The position numbers were made by a program, and so were the translations under genes. The notes under the pieces are model-generated. The model was not told where the DNA came from. It searched no databases and saw only the letters and a list, made by a program, of their open reading frames with translations. Below are positions 32,480 to 42,422 of a stretch of 48,856 nt of DNA, piece by piece (position 1 is the first letter of the stretch; every line of letters begins with the position of its first letter). This stretch comes from Spirogloea muscicola (taxonomy: Eukaryota; Streptophyta; Zygnematophyceae; Spirogloeales; Spirogloeaceae): the NCBI GenBank assembly GCA_009602725.1, contig WELB01000217.1, forward strand, positions 128,034 through 176,889, given 5' to 3'.

Positions 32480-33300
32480 CACAGCAGTTGCAGACAATGA
32501 CGTAATTGGTTCGGTGGTTGACGACCCTTAAAACGGACAGCCGGGCGGATGTCGTTCTCTTCAGAGCATTCAATTGTCGTCCTGGACTTCTTGTACGCTA
32601 GCACATGTAATTTGTAAAGCGCCCCAAAAAGGATACTCAGGAAACAGCAGTTAAAAATAACGTAAATGGTCGATTGTCATAAGTATACGGAACCGGGCGG
32701 ATCCTTATGCATCCTTGGGAGTGACCGAGTCCTACCCTGGACCTCTTGCACGTTCTAATACTGTAGCAAGACCAATGAGGAGTAGACTGCACTTAAAGTC
32801 ACAGGGATGGTCAATGACTGCGAGTCTGGCGAAACGGGCGGGGTGTCACACTAGGGGTCACATTAGGGCTTCTCTAGGGTTGCTGCGACGCTGACGTGGC
32901 CCCTCGCATGTGAGCACACTGCAGGCCCCAGATGACTGATGATCAGTGGTCAACAGACAATGATGGTCACTGCTTACGGACCATGCATACTGGGAGCAGG
33001 ACACATTTTGGCAGTACGAATCCTAATGGGGTCCCGCAATACTGAGCTAGCTCTTCATGGTGTGAACAGACTGCAGCAGGCCCCAGCAGACTGCTGATCG
33101 ATATCAATAAAACGCATGACGGTCCATGGTCTATGACCTTGAACGAGAACCGGGCGGGCTTCAAAGTTCGTAAATGCAGAACGTCTTTTGGTGGGTTTGA
33201 TGCAGTGCTGACATGGGGCCTCGTGTCATAGACACAGTGCGGCGGCCCCAGCAAGCAGGTGATCGGTAAAGACCGGTCAACAGATATTGATTTTCAAGCA
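32480..33300. repeat. Degenerate tandem satellite, period about 155 bp
   Basis: A GGGCGG-containing motif (CCGGGCGGA) recurs at 32543, 32695, 32836 and 33152, and a GGCCCCAG motif at 32924, 33079 and 33244, giving spacings of about 140-165 bases. Between them GATCAGTGGTCAACAGACAA and GGTAAAGACCGGTCAACAGA also align. About five old, diverged units are present. No coding frame spans them. Confidence 0.65.
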
Positions 33301-33370
33301 TGAGCATTCTTAGGGCTCGGCTTCGTGTTTTTGCGCCTCCATGCCTGTCAGACCTTGTTCATGATTCTTT

Positions 33371-33500
33371 GGGCTGGCATCTCATTTCGGGCTGGCTTAT
33401 CACAGCCCTAACCCCCTTAGTGAGCCGCTTTCTCTCACAGCCATCGCCCTTTACTGGAAGAGTCCATCGTCTTTGGGCTGGCCTCTCACAGCCAATGCCT
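33371..33500 (+). repeat. GGGCTGGC..CACAGCC repeat cluster
   Basis: Three or four copies of the short motif seen at 1303 and 4103 (GGGCTGGCTTATCACAGCCC, TCTCACAGCCATCGCCC, GGGCTGGCCTCTCACAGCCA) lie within 130 bases. Confidence 0.55.
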
Positions 33501-34271
33501 TGCGTTATAGGAAATAACGGCTCTCAAATCTCAGAACAGCTGTGTCTCGGTCGGATTTGATCATGCGTCTCTCGATTGGGGCAGTCGTTCTGATGCTGAT
33601 GCGGCGCTCCGGGGGCGCCCACATGCAATCGTACGGCTGGGGCGCCACCTCCGGGACGTAGCCAGCAGTCCCCCAGGGAGGGGCGGGGCTGTGTGCAGCA
33701 CCTGGGTCCCAGGGCTGCGGCAGAGAACCGTCGCGTAGCGCGCTAGACGCCCCGGCTCTGATGCGCGCAGCTGCCGGGCGCTGCAGCGGCGCGCCGCGCC
33801 GGCGGCACGTGGCGCGACGCCAGAAGCAGGGAGGCCAGCGCGGCCGTGTCGCGACAAAAAGTCAGGCGAGCACGTGGGGCCCTGGGCTCCACGTGGCGGC
33901 GCGCGAAAGCGACAAAGGGGGGGATGCGCCCGCTTGGGCCCCCCCGGCCGAGCTTCCTCATAGGGCCCCCTCCCCCGGCGCCCCTCCACGGAAGAGGCCC
34001 CGAGCTTCNCCCCGCCCCGTCACAGAAGAGGCCCCCACCTTCCGCTCCACCTCTGCCAGCCCCCACTTTGCCCGCGCTCCTCCTTGAGCCGAGCCCACCT
34101 TGCGCTCTCGCCTCCTCCCGGCCTGCGTCTCCCGCCTCGAGCGCCCGCTTCTGCGCCGTGCTCCCGCTTTCCCACTCGTCTCGCTCGACCCCTCGCTCCC
34201 TCGCTCGATCGCTGCCTCCTGCGGCTCGAAGACAAAGCCCCGCTTGGCTGCTGAGAGTGCCGCCGCCAGCC

Positions 34272-35594
34272 ATGGCCGTAGAGGTCGAGCGCCTGCACAG
34301 CGAGATCCTGCTCCGCATCAACGAGGGAGGCTACGGCGCCGCCGCGGCGACGGCGCTGCCGCCGTACGCGCTGCCGACGCCGCGGACGTGGAGCGCGCCC
34401 GCCAGCCGCCGCAGCTCCTTCGACATCGCCGACGGCGTCGCGGGCTTGGAGCTCGGCTTCGCCTTCGGCTGCGGCGGCGGCGGGGAGGAGGAGGAGGACG
34501 ACGAGGTGTGCGGCCTCGCGGCCACCGCCGAGCGCGCGGCGTGGGCGACGCTGGCCAGCCCTACGCCGCGTGCCGACGACGACGACGACGGCTGGGCCAT
34601 GCCCGGAGCCGCAGGCCCCGCGTCGGACTTCGAGATGGTGCGCACTGTGGGCCTTCCCGGCTTAGCCTTCATAAGCCTCACTTGCCTTGACTGATCCGTC
34701 TCAGCAGTGTAGAAGCCACTTACTTGACGACTGACGCGCCTTCCCGCCACTTGGTTGCGTTGCTTTCAGATGTCCAGCGCCGCCATGGGCTTCTCGCGCG
34801 ATCTGGAGGCGGAGCTCTGCGGCCTGCGCACGCTGGGCGCCGCGTCGCGCGTCCGGCGCAGCGCCAGCCTCGGCTCCGCGGCCTCCTTCTATGGCGGCAC
34901 TGGCACTGCCGCCAGCAGCAGCTTCAGCACGCCGTCCTGCTCCCAGGGCTCGTCGCCCACGTCGGTGCTCGCCCAGAGCGGCGCCTGGGACGCTGCCATG
35001 GACGCTGCGCGGCCGCGCGACGCCAAGACCGCCAGCCACGGCAAGCCCAGCAGGGACCGCCGCAGCGCCAGGCCCAGAGCCGCCGCCGGCGGCGGCTCGG
35101 CTCACAGCAGCTCCACGGTGCTGCCCCTCCGCCGGACCTCCAGCTGCCGCCAGGACGCCGTCCCCAGCACCGGCACTGGCGTCTTCATCCCGCGCAGCAC
35201 GCAGCTGGCCGACCCTGCTCTGGTGCAGCGCAAGCCCGGTATGCCCTGCTTCCAAGAGCTCCGTGGCAGCTTCGTTGACATGCTTATGCTTGCATAGCAG
35301 ATACATGGACTCTAGCTAAGCGGAACCCAGATGCAATCACAAACACTCAGCAGATGAATCAATCTGCTCCCGTTGCGATTGTAGTCACTTCGTCACAAGC
35401 ATGCCCAGGCGCCTGACCTTCTGCTGTGTCTGTTTCCTCCTCCAGCCTGCCCGGTCCTCCTCCCAGCACATATCGTCGATGCTCTCAAGCTCAACGTCCA
35501 AGGCCGGCGCTTCACTTCAGCCACAGCCGGCGGCGCTGAGATGACATTCAAGGTGATTGGCAACAAGGGCGCCCGCAGCTGCGCCCGGCACTAA
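34272..35594 (+). CDS. Unrecognised Ala/Ser-rich protein
   Basis: I do not recognise this family. Exons 34272-34637, 34770-35238 and 35446-35594 join in phase to 327 residues. The N-terminal third has MAVEVERLHSEILLRINEGG, a Gly run followed by EEEEDD, and a DDDDDGWAMPG acidic patch; the middle is Ser/Ala/Arg-rich (RRSASLGSAAS, SSSFSTPSCS, RPRDAKTAS), consistent with disorder and phosphorylation; near the end is GTGVFIPRST, a string that resembles short conserved motifs of some plant proteins of unknown role, then VLLPAHIVDALKLNVQGRRF. No signal peptide, membrane segment or zinc ligand set is visible. The start has context CAGCCATGG. A possible donor (AAG|GTGATT at about 35550) means the C-terminus may differ. 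Confidence 0.6.
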
Positions 35595-37327
35595 CAGCAG
35601 CCCGCTGGTGGCGGCGATTGCTAGGCATCATCACAAGCTCGAAGTGGTGCATCCCCTGGAGTGGCACTCAGAAGGGCGCGGCATCAAGACAACGCCAACG
35701 CGGGCATCGAGTGTACATAAAGCTTTTGATTTGAAGCAGACCGCTGTAGCCCTCTATACTACACGCTAGAAACGACATAAGCAGCCGCACTTAGAACAGC
35801 ATGACATGCTTAACAAGCACCATGGTCGAGAAGCACCGATGCTGCGGCTCACCGCACACGGCTGCAAGTTAGCCTGACTAAACAGTGTCTAGACTGTTCT
35901 GGGCTGGCAATTCATGCCCACCGCCCAATACAGACCACCAAACCCTCAGAAGCGTCCCATACTTGAGATGTAGACTGGCAGACTCTGCCGAGCGACTTAA
36001 ATGCTGTCATCAATCCTCTGTCTGCTCAAACTTTCATACTGAATGATTGGCGACCTCATCGACCTCCCCAAGACGCATTGCATGTACACAAGCCATGGTG
36101 TCGTGCTGCTGCTGTGCTCGCCTGGCCTTCATGCATGAAGTCGCCCTGTTCTTGCGGGCTTAGATCATGTGATGACATCATGCTACATAGTCAGCGCATG
36201 TCTACTTCATCAGTGTCTCGAAATGCCTATTCTATGCCCTTCACATCATGTGGACGTTGTTGTCGGGGCTGGGTCGATTTTGTTGCTGTCACACTGTCTT
36301 GTGATTGCGGACCTTGTTGCATCACTTTCATGGCACAAGACTCTTGGCAGCACTGCTCTTGCCCATTGGCCACACAGCAACAAGCAAAAGTAGGAGACAC
36401 TAAATACCTTCTGAACTTGGTCACAGTACTGGACTACGCGACTGCCAAGATCCTCCACATACTGAGCCTTGGACACTACAAGGACTCGGACCAGGAATCA
36501 TAATTAAGATTCTTGACTTTTATACACACCGGGTTCAATTGCACTGTCAGTCTGGTCTTGCTGGTCCGATGCATGTCTCGTAAGTCGCTGAGCCTTCAGC
36601 TGGCTTTGGACTTCTGCCCATCAAGGACCTGCTTTAGAGCTGCCCGCCCCATTTGCAGCAACTAAAGTTAGCTATCGGGTTTACCACAGCAGGCAGGTCA
36701 TCAAGGCGGTGTGCTTGCTGCAATGCGCGCAGCTAACAAGTTCAGGAGAGTGCTTGCTTCCTTCCGTCTGCAAGGAAAGAGGTCAACATTGTCATACAAC
36801 CTGAGGCCTTTTCTACAAGCCAAAGAAAGCGAGTTGGTGTGACGGGCAGTCAAGAGTCACTGTGAGAGCCTCTGCAGCTGCCTAAATGCCCCCTCCGCAG
36901 TCGTCCGCAGCCACCTTGACAAGCCATTCCGTTGCACGTGGCCCGGTTGTCAAGCAAGCAATTTGGCATGGCAGACAGTGCGCACAACCTCAGCCTCTGC
37001 CAACCTGCGGATCAGCCGCCGGACGCAGTGCCAACGTCTTGGGTGCCCCAGGTGCACATTGAGAACGAGCGCAATGGTGCAGGATCTATGTTGATCTTGC
37101 AAGAATCAATACGTGCAAGAGATGAAGCACCATGAATAAACAACCAGCGAGCTGCAGATCACAAGGTGGCAGGGCCAAGATGGCGAGCCCACGATGATAA
37201 TGCACGCCTGCATTAGCGGCAAGCTGCACGGCAGCAGGGCGAGGCGCCCGGCCGGCACGACCAGGGCAGGCAAGGCCGAGGGCGCCCAGCAGGGGTGCTG
37301 TTGGCCCTGGCGCCGCCATGGCGGCCT
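35595..37327. other. Intergenic region, no gene recognised
   Basis: Scattered short frames on both strands have no family likeness. A partial GGGCTGGC motif lies at 35901. Nothing else is seen. Confidence 0.5.
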
Positions 37328-37615
37328 CTATCGGGTGCTGCTGGTGAGCCCACCGACGATGCTGGTGGCGGCGAGGACGGCAACGACCTCGGCGGCGGCG
37401 ACGGCGCCGGCCTGCTGCGCGGGGGAGAGCGAGATGGAGGGCGCGTCGAAACCGAAGCCGGCAGCCGCGTCGCCCGCCGCCGCCTGGATGTCCTTGATCA
37501 GCTTCGGCTTCCGGAGCCCGAACAGCGGCACGTCCACCGCGCGCGCCGGCTGCGGCGCCGCCTGCGCCCCAGTGAGCAGCGCCGCCAGCGCCGCAGCGCC
37601 GATGGNCGGCGGCCA

Positions 37616-37648
<33 letters not shown>

Positions 37649-37745
37649 GCGGCGGCAATGGAGGGTGAGGGCGCGACGGGATCGGGCTGCTGCGATTGGC
37701 CAGCCAGGGATGACGGCCGCAGGGACCCGCCCCAAAGATTGCCAT
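37328..37745 (-). CDS. Small plastid-type precursor, possibly thylakoid (frame broken by one N)
   Basis: I do not recognise the family. Read from the ATG at 37745 the protein starts MAIFGAGPCGRHPWLANRSS and a Pro/Ala-rich stretch, like a plastid transit peptide. After the single undetermined base at 37606 the convincing frame is one base out: a hydrophobic stretch (IGAAALAALLTGAQAA) ending in AxA-type cleavage sites (ARAVDVPLFGL), as in bipartite lumen-targeting peptides, then RKPKLIKDIQ and a C-terminal hydrophobic helix (AVAAAEVVAVLAATSIVGGL). The undetermined base is therefore probably an insertion error in a GCC-repeat region rather than a real frameshift. Length about 139 residues. It diverges from the copper transporter about 400 bases away. 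Confidence 0.5.
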
Positions 37746-38152
37746 GATGTGGAGTCCTCAAAGTCGTTAGATTGATCGCCTTTCGCTCCAATTTAGATCT
37801 GCTTAGTCATCAACATGTCGCCACCATTGGGGGTCAAATGCTATGATTTGGCGAAGACAAAGTGGTGGCAGAGCCGATACCACAGGTTGAAAACAGCAGA
37901 CCATAGGCGGAGCACAGAGGGCCTCTCTTGAACCGTGGAGACTTAGAAAGGAACGGCAATCTGGAGTACAAATGAGGACCGGGGAAGAAGTACCAGTTGA
38001 CCACGAGCCGTCAAAGAGCCCCTCCGTTGCGTCGCGGCCAGGCGCTGGCCTCTCGGCCTCGACCTAAACCCTAAAGCAAATCCTGAACCCTAAACCTCTG
38101 TCTGCGCCCTGTGAGCGGCGGCAGCGGCGGCGCGGCGGTGACGACGGCGGCC
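37746..38152. promoter_or_regulatory. Shared divergent promoter region, plastid-type precursor / copper transporter
   Basis: About 400 bases between two outward-facing starts. It includes a degenerate CCCTAAA tract (38062-38098) and, next to the transporter start, a GGC-rich leader. Confidence 0.45.
38062..38098. repeat. CCCTAAA-like tract upstream of copper transporter
   Basis: Reads CCTAAACCCTAAAGC.. to CCTGAACCCTAAACCT, four units, 55 bases before the start codon. It is either a telo-box-like promoter element or the intronic/leader tract seen elsewhere in the window. Confidence 0.7.
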
Positions 38153-39457
38153 ATGGCGGAGCACCACGGCGGCGGCGGGCACGGCGGCGACGCGCACCGC
38201 CATCCCATGCACATGATGCACATGTCCTTCTATTGGGGCAAGGAGGTGCGCCGCCGCCACTAAACCCTAAACCCCTAGATGCCGAGCAGGCCTCCGGCGC
38301 CAGCGCCGCCAGCGCCGCGCCGTCGCCGCCGCCGCCGACCTGACGGCGCGCCAGGTGACGGCCAGGTGACGGTGCTGTTCGACTCGTGGTCGACGGCCTC
38401 GTGGGCGGCCTACTGGGCGGCGCTGGCGGCCATCTTCACGGCCTGCCTCGCCCAAGAGTGGCTGACGGCCGTGCGGTCGCGCGCCGAGGCCGCGCACCGG
38501 CTGGCGGCGGCGCCCGGCAAGCCCGGCGGCCTGCTCGACAACGAGGGCGGCGAGCCCAGCTCGTCGGCGTGAGGCTCTCCGGGAAACCACAAAACCCACT
38601 TGCTCGCGCCTTCTCTTGAGATGCGGGCAAGTCGAGAGTCGGAGTCTAGGGGAACCTGCGGCTGGATTGACTCTCTTATGGCACAATACTTGGTTGGTAA
38701 GGACGACGAGAGACGTAACAGGAGGGTGGTTGCTTTGGTACATCTTCAAGTCTTTCTGCAGCATCCAAATGGTGTGGTGAATTGGTGTTATGTTGCAATC
38801 TGAGATTGAAGTCGAAGTGAGGTGACGGTATTCTAGTCCAGGCCCGTCAACGGAAGTGGAAGCCGACGTCGTGCAGGTTAGAGCTTAGTAGAGCTCCACG
38901 GCACGCCTTGGAATGACGAGCCGGCCGACGTCTGTGTAGGGGCAAGGGGCGGCCCGTGCGGCGAGGCTCGGGGCTCTCAGACTCGCTCTTGTTGCTCGGC
39001 GGCGCGCCTGCCAGGGCCCACGCGCGCTTCTCCGCGGCTCCGCAGGCTGTCTTGTCGGCCCTCTATGGCCTCAACGTCGCCGGCAGCTACCTCATCATGC
39101 TCGCTGTCATGACCTTCAATGGTCAGCGCCCTCCACTCATCTGCCACATCTTCTACTTGCTCTTTAGAGAGCGGGCCAGGACTGCACTACAGTCCACCGT
39201 ATCCAGTATGTTGCCCTCGTCCAGCCTTCTTCATGAGGTTGCTAGTGCTCTTGCTCCTCTGGGCTGTGTACTGCAGCTAGCTGAAATGGCAGCAAGTCTC
39301 TTGCTTACAGAAACTCGTCTTGATTGCGTGGCCAGGTGGGGTGTTCCTGGCAGTGGTTCTCGGCCTGACAGTGGGCTACTTCGCATTCGGGTCACTCAGG
39401 GGGCTGCAGCCTTTGGGGAGTAGTAGTAGCACATCGGAGCTATGTTGTCCTTCTTAG
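38153..39457 (+). CDS. CTR/COPT high-affinity copper transporter
   Basis: Trimeric membrane channel that imports Cu(I). Exons 38153-38245, 38366-38568, 39015-39121, 39336-39457 join in phase to 174 residues, the usual COPT size. The N-terminus is His/Met-rich (HPMHMMHMSFYWGKE), the copper-collecting part. Three membrane segments follow: VTVLFDSW..WAALAAIFTACLAQEW, then YLIMLAVMTFNG carrying the MxxxM motif of the pore, then GVFLAVVLGLTVGYFAFGS with the GxxxG helix-packing motif. A cytosolic loop of about 55 residues separates the first two. The C-terminus ends SELCCPS, a Cys pair in place of the HCH ending of animal CTR1. Intron 1 carries a CCCTAAACCCC string 15 bases after its donor (38261-38278). 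Confidence 0.93.
38261..38278. repeat. CCCTAAA string next to the donor of COPT intron 1
   Basis: Two to three telomere-like units (TAAACCCTAAACCCC) just downstream of the splice donor. Confidence 0.7.
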
Positions 39458-39947
39458 GGGACATGCAAACCTGCTCGCTCCCCAAAACGACGCTTTCACC
39501 AAATTGCGTTTTGTAGAGTACAATTCCAAACGACATGGGCAAGACCAGGTCGTCAGGATTGACTGCACGCTTGAGTCTGCCACCATCATAGATTGCTGTG
39601 GCAATGTTGTAGGTGAAATAGCTACTCTGCCTCATTCTTTACAACACAAGGCATTTCAGGTTGTACAACAGTACCCATTTCCTCTCCTTGGAGATTGTCA
39701 GTGTTGTTGTACTCATATATTCACGTCATGAAGGCATGACGGAGCCCTTGATTGCCTAACTAACAAGACAACCTTGGCACCAATAGACTTGACGCAACTC
39801 GGTTCTGCTTCATATACAGAGGTTTTAGAAACCTCCAAATTAACCTCCAAGTTAACCTCCAACCTTCAAATAAACCTCCAAATGAACCTTCAAATGAATG
39901 GCATAAGGACATCAGTTTGCGATTTGACATAAGCTAGTCTTCCAGCT
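39458..39947. other. Convergent intergenic region, COPT / PanB
   Basis: Contains the two 3' ends and a short tandem repeat at 39829-39895. Nothing else recognised. Confidence 0.5.
39829..39895. repeat. 12-bp tandem repeat
   Basis: Five to six imperfect units of AACCTCCAAATT (variants AAGTT, AACCT, AAATG) in direct array. Confidence 0.85.
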
Positions 39948-42422
39948 TCAATCTGGAGGAGTTTTGATTGGCGGTTCACCAGCTTCCACGTCCTTCCGGG
40001 CAGCCTTGGAGGCAGCTGTCACTGCATCCTCGTAGCCTCGCCGTGCGAGCTCCTCTAGGAGCTGACTAGTCTGCTGGGCATCGATCCTGTACGGTGTGTG
40101 CATAGGTGAAGGGAAGGCTCCGGAGGCGACTTCGTCCCTGTATGCTGTGAGACCTTCCTGTATCGCGACACCCACCGCTGCGTACTGCTTGCTGAACTTT
40201 GGCGTCACCTGCAGGCTCTTGGCAGCACGCATCAACTTCTCTGGCCCAGAAGCAAGCTCTAGGCCGTCATACCTAAGAATCAAGGGGTGGGCATCTAAGC
40301 TACTTGCTAAGACTTGGGCTTCTGGTTCTCCTTTCAGCTTCTCTTGGCTTTGGCATTAAGCCTCTTGGGGACTGCTGATACAGTGGCATTAACTCTCAGA
40401 AAATAGGGTGGCGAAGGTGGCTGACGTATCCAAGCAAATGTAAGTTGCTATCAAAAGGTATGTGATGATTACAAGTACAACATGCAGGTTGTGCCGTACT
40501 TCGCAGACATGTGGAATGCTCTACCTTCGCATGATGCGGATGCTGCATCATACCAAGAAGATCGTGATAAACAAGGACCTGCCAGAGAATGACAGAGCAT
40601 GGAACAAATTGAGGATAGCAGCCACAATCGGATCAGTCTGAGCAGCAAAATCTCTATCTTAGTGTCTGAGCTTCTCTGTCAAAGACAAGTCAAAGTCTCT
40701 AGAGATTTCTTGGTTCTTTTGAGGCCGGGGCATCTGTGGTTTCTGAAGCGGTCCAAGGGCGACTGCTATGCATCCTGACCTGCCCACTGCAGGTGGGACC
40801 TGCACCTATACCAATGGTTGGGATGTTGGTCACAGCTGTCACCGCTGCTGCCACCGGAGAGGGTATGCACTCCAGCACCAGAGCAAAACATCCGGCCTCC
40901 TGGAGTGCGAGGGCCTGCTCCACAACCTGCCAAAGCACGCATGGTTCCGCTGTTAGCTTGGCAAACGTGAGGGAGTTGCAACAGCGACAAACTGTCTCTT
41001 CAACATGTCAACAGGAGAGTGGATGTTAGCAAACATACCAATGCCACAGTGGTGGAAGTGGATTATTGACCTGCATTGCCCCTGAGGCGCTGCGGCCCTG
41101 GGGCCGAAAGCCGCCGAGGCTGCTGATCGCCTGCGGCGTAAGGCCCACGTGGCCCATCACAGCAATGCCAGCCTCAGAGATGGCCTTGGCGGCCGCCACG
41201 CGGGACCCCCGACCGCCCTCCATCTTCACTGCGTCCATGTTGCCCTCCTTCAGAAGCCGTACAGCACTCGCCACTGCCTGACAATGGATGCTTGGGGTGA
41301 GTCCCATAGTTTGACATGTGTGGCTGCATCTAGACGTGAGATGCCTTGCTTTGGAGGTTAGAAGAGTAGAGAGATAATTACGACCAGTGAATGTGGAAGT
41401 ACTCATTATGGGTACCATTGACTTGCACTATGCATCCACGTGCATTACTGCTTGAACAATACATGTGAGAAATATGATGAGTCGCAAGAAGAGTTACATT
41501 GAGATATTGTTAGACCTGCTGCGAGCCTTGCTCGTAACTACCAAAGGGCAGGTCTCCAACGAGCAGAGGCCTCCGAGCACCCCTCGCAACTGCCCTGTCA
41601 GCATCGGCAAGAAGGACATAGATGGCCAATGCTCCAATTGTGAGTAACTGGGATGCATCTGTTGCCAAGGAACAAGGTGGCTAGCATAAGAAGGAGAGTG
41701 CAGCTGGAGTGGCAATCAGCCGCCCTGCTATCAGTAATCAACATCTTGTGCTTGACTGTTTCTAAAGCTAAAGCACGGGTATCGTAGAGTAGAATATAAG
41801 GCAGGTTCTACACCTGCAGTGCAGTAGCATGTCCTCCATGGTGACTGGCAAGGTGGTGTCGTGACCGTGAACAACCATGCCCACGGAGTCTCCGACTAAG
41901 CAGATGTCAATGCCAGCCTGAGTCAGTCCAGCAGTCCAGCACACGTGAGCAGAAGCCCGAGCTCCAGTCAGAACGATTCTAGAGGCCAATGAAGCAAGCA
42001 ACAGCTTCAGGCTTTGGGCTTTCAGAGGGTTACTACCGTTCTAAGTGCAGAGCTTAGATTAATTTATAGATGGGTGTAGGTAAGGAGGCTGCTAATGTCA
42101 CCTGGTCGACGTGCACGGCGGAAGGGTAGTCGTACGCCGTGACCATGCTGATGGGCTCACCGCGGGCGTACTTGAGCTCCAGCTGTCGCAGCGTGACGCG
42201 CTTCCATGGCGACTGTGGCTGCGGGCCACCGTACACGGTGCTCTCCGGCAGGTTGGACATGGAGCGGCACCGCCCACAAGGCCACAACGTCGGCTGGCGT
42301 TGGCTTTGCTGCTGCCGTTGCGGCTTGTAGTGAAGGGTCGTGAGTCTGCCGACGCAGCCCAGCTGCAGGAGCTGCTGGCCAGCATGCGTGAGGGACGACA
42401 GAGCCCGAACGGCCGGCGCCAT
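39948..42422 (-). CDS. PANB: Ketopantoate hydroxymethyltransferase (PanB)
   Basis: Adds a hydroxymethyl group from methylenetetrahydrofolate to 2-oxoisovalerate, the first step to pantothenate and CoA. Minus-strand exons 42422-42102, 41917-41814, 41594-41516, 41277-41071, 40926-40780, 40578-40525, 40208-39948 join in phase to 390 residues. Motifs in order: [39 protein letters not shown] (metal-binding Asp), [87 protein letters not shown]. About 65 residues precede the enzyme core ([18 protein letters not shown]..), a likely mitochondrial presequence as in plant PanB. Its 3' end faces the copper transporter. The keto-acid substrate is also a substrate of the BCKDH complex whose E2 is encoded at 16.2-19.0 kb. 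Confidence 0.96.

Larger units (their letters stand above)
31520..34271. other. Intergenic region with tandem and dispersed repeats
   Basis: No gene recognised. It contains a 39-bp direct repeat pair (about 31764-31842), a degenerate satellite (about 32480-33300), copies of the GGGCTGGC..CACAGCC motif (33371-33500), and from 33.6 kb a GC-rich segment with one undetermined base (34009) that is probably the promoter and leader of the next gene. Confidence 0.55.

Noticed and set aside
32480-33300. CRISPR array
   Set aside because: Repeats are about 155 bp, degenerate, without short constant repeats and unique spacers, in a eukaryotic genome.
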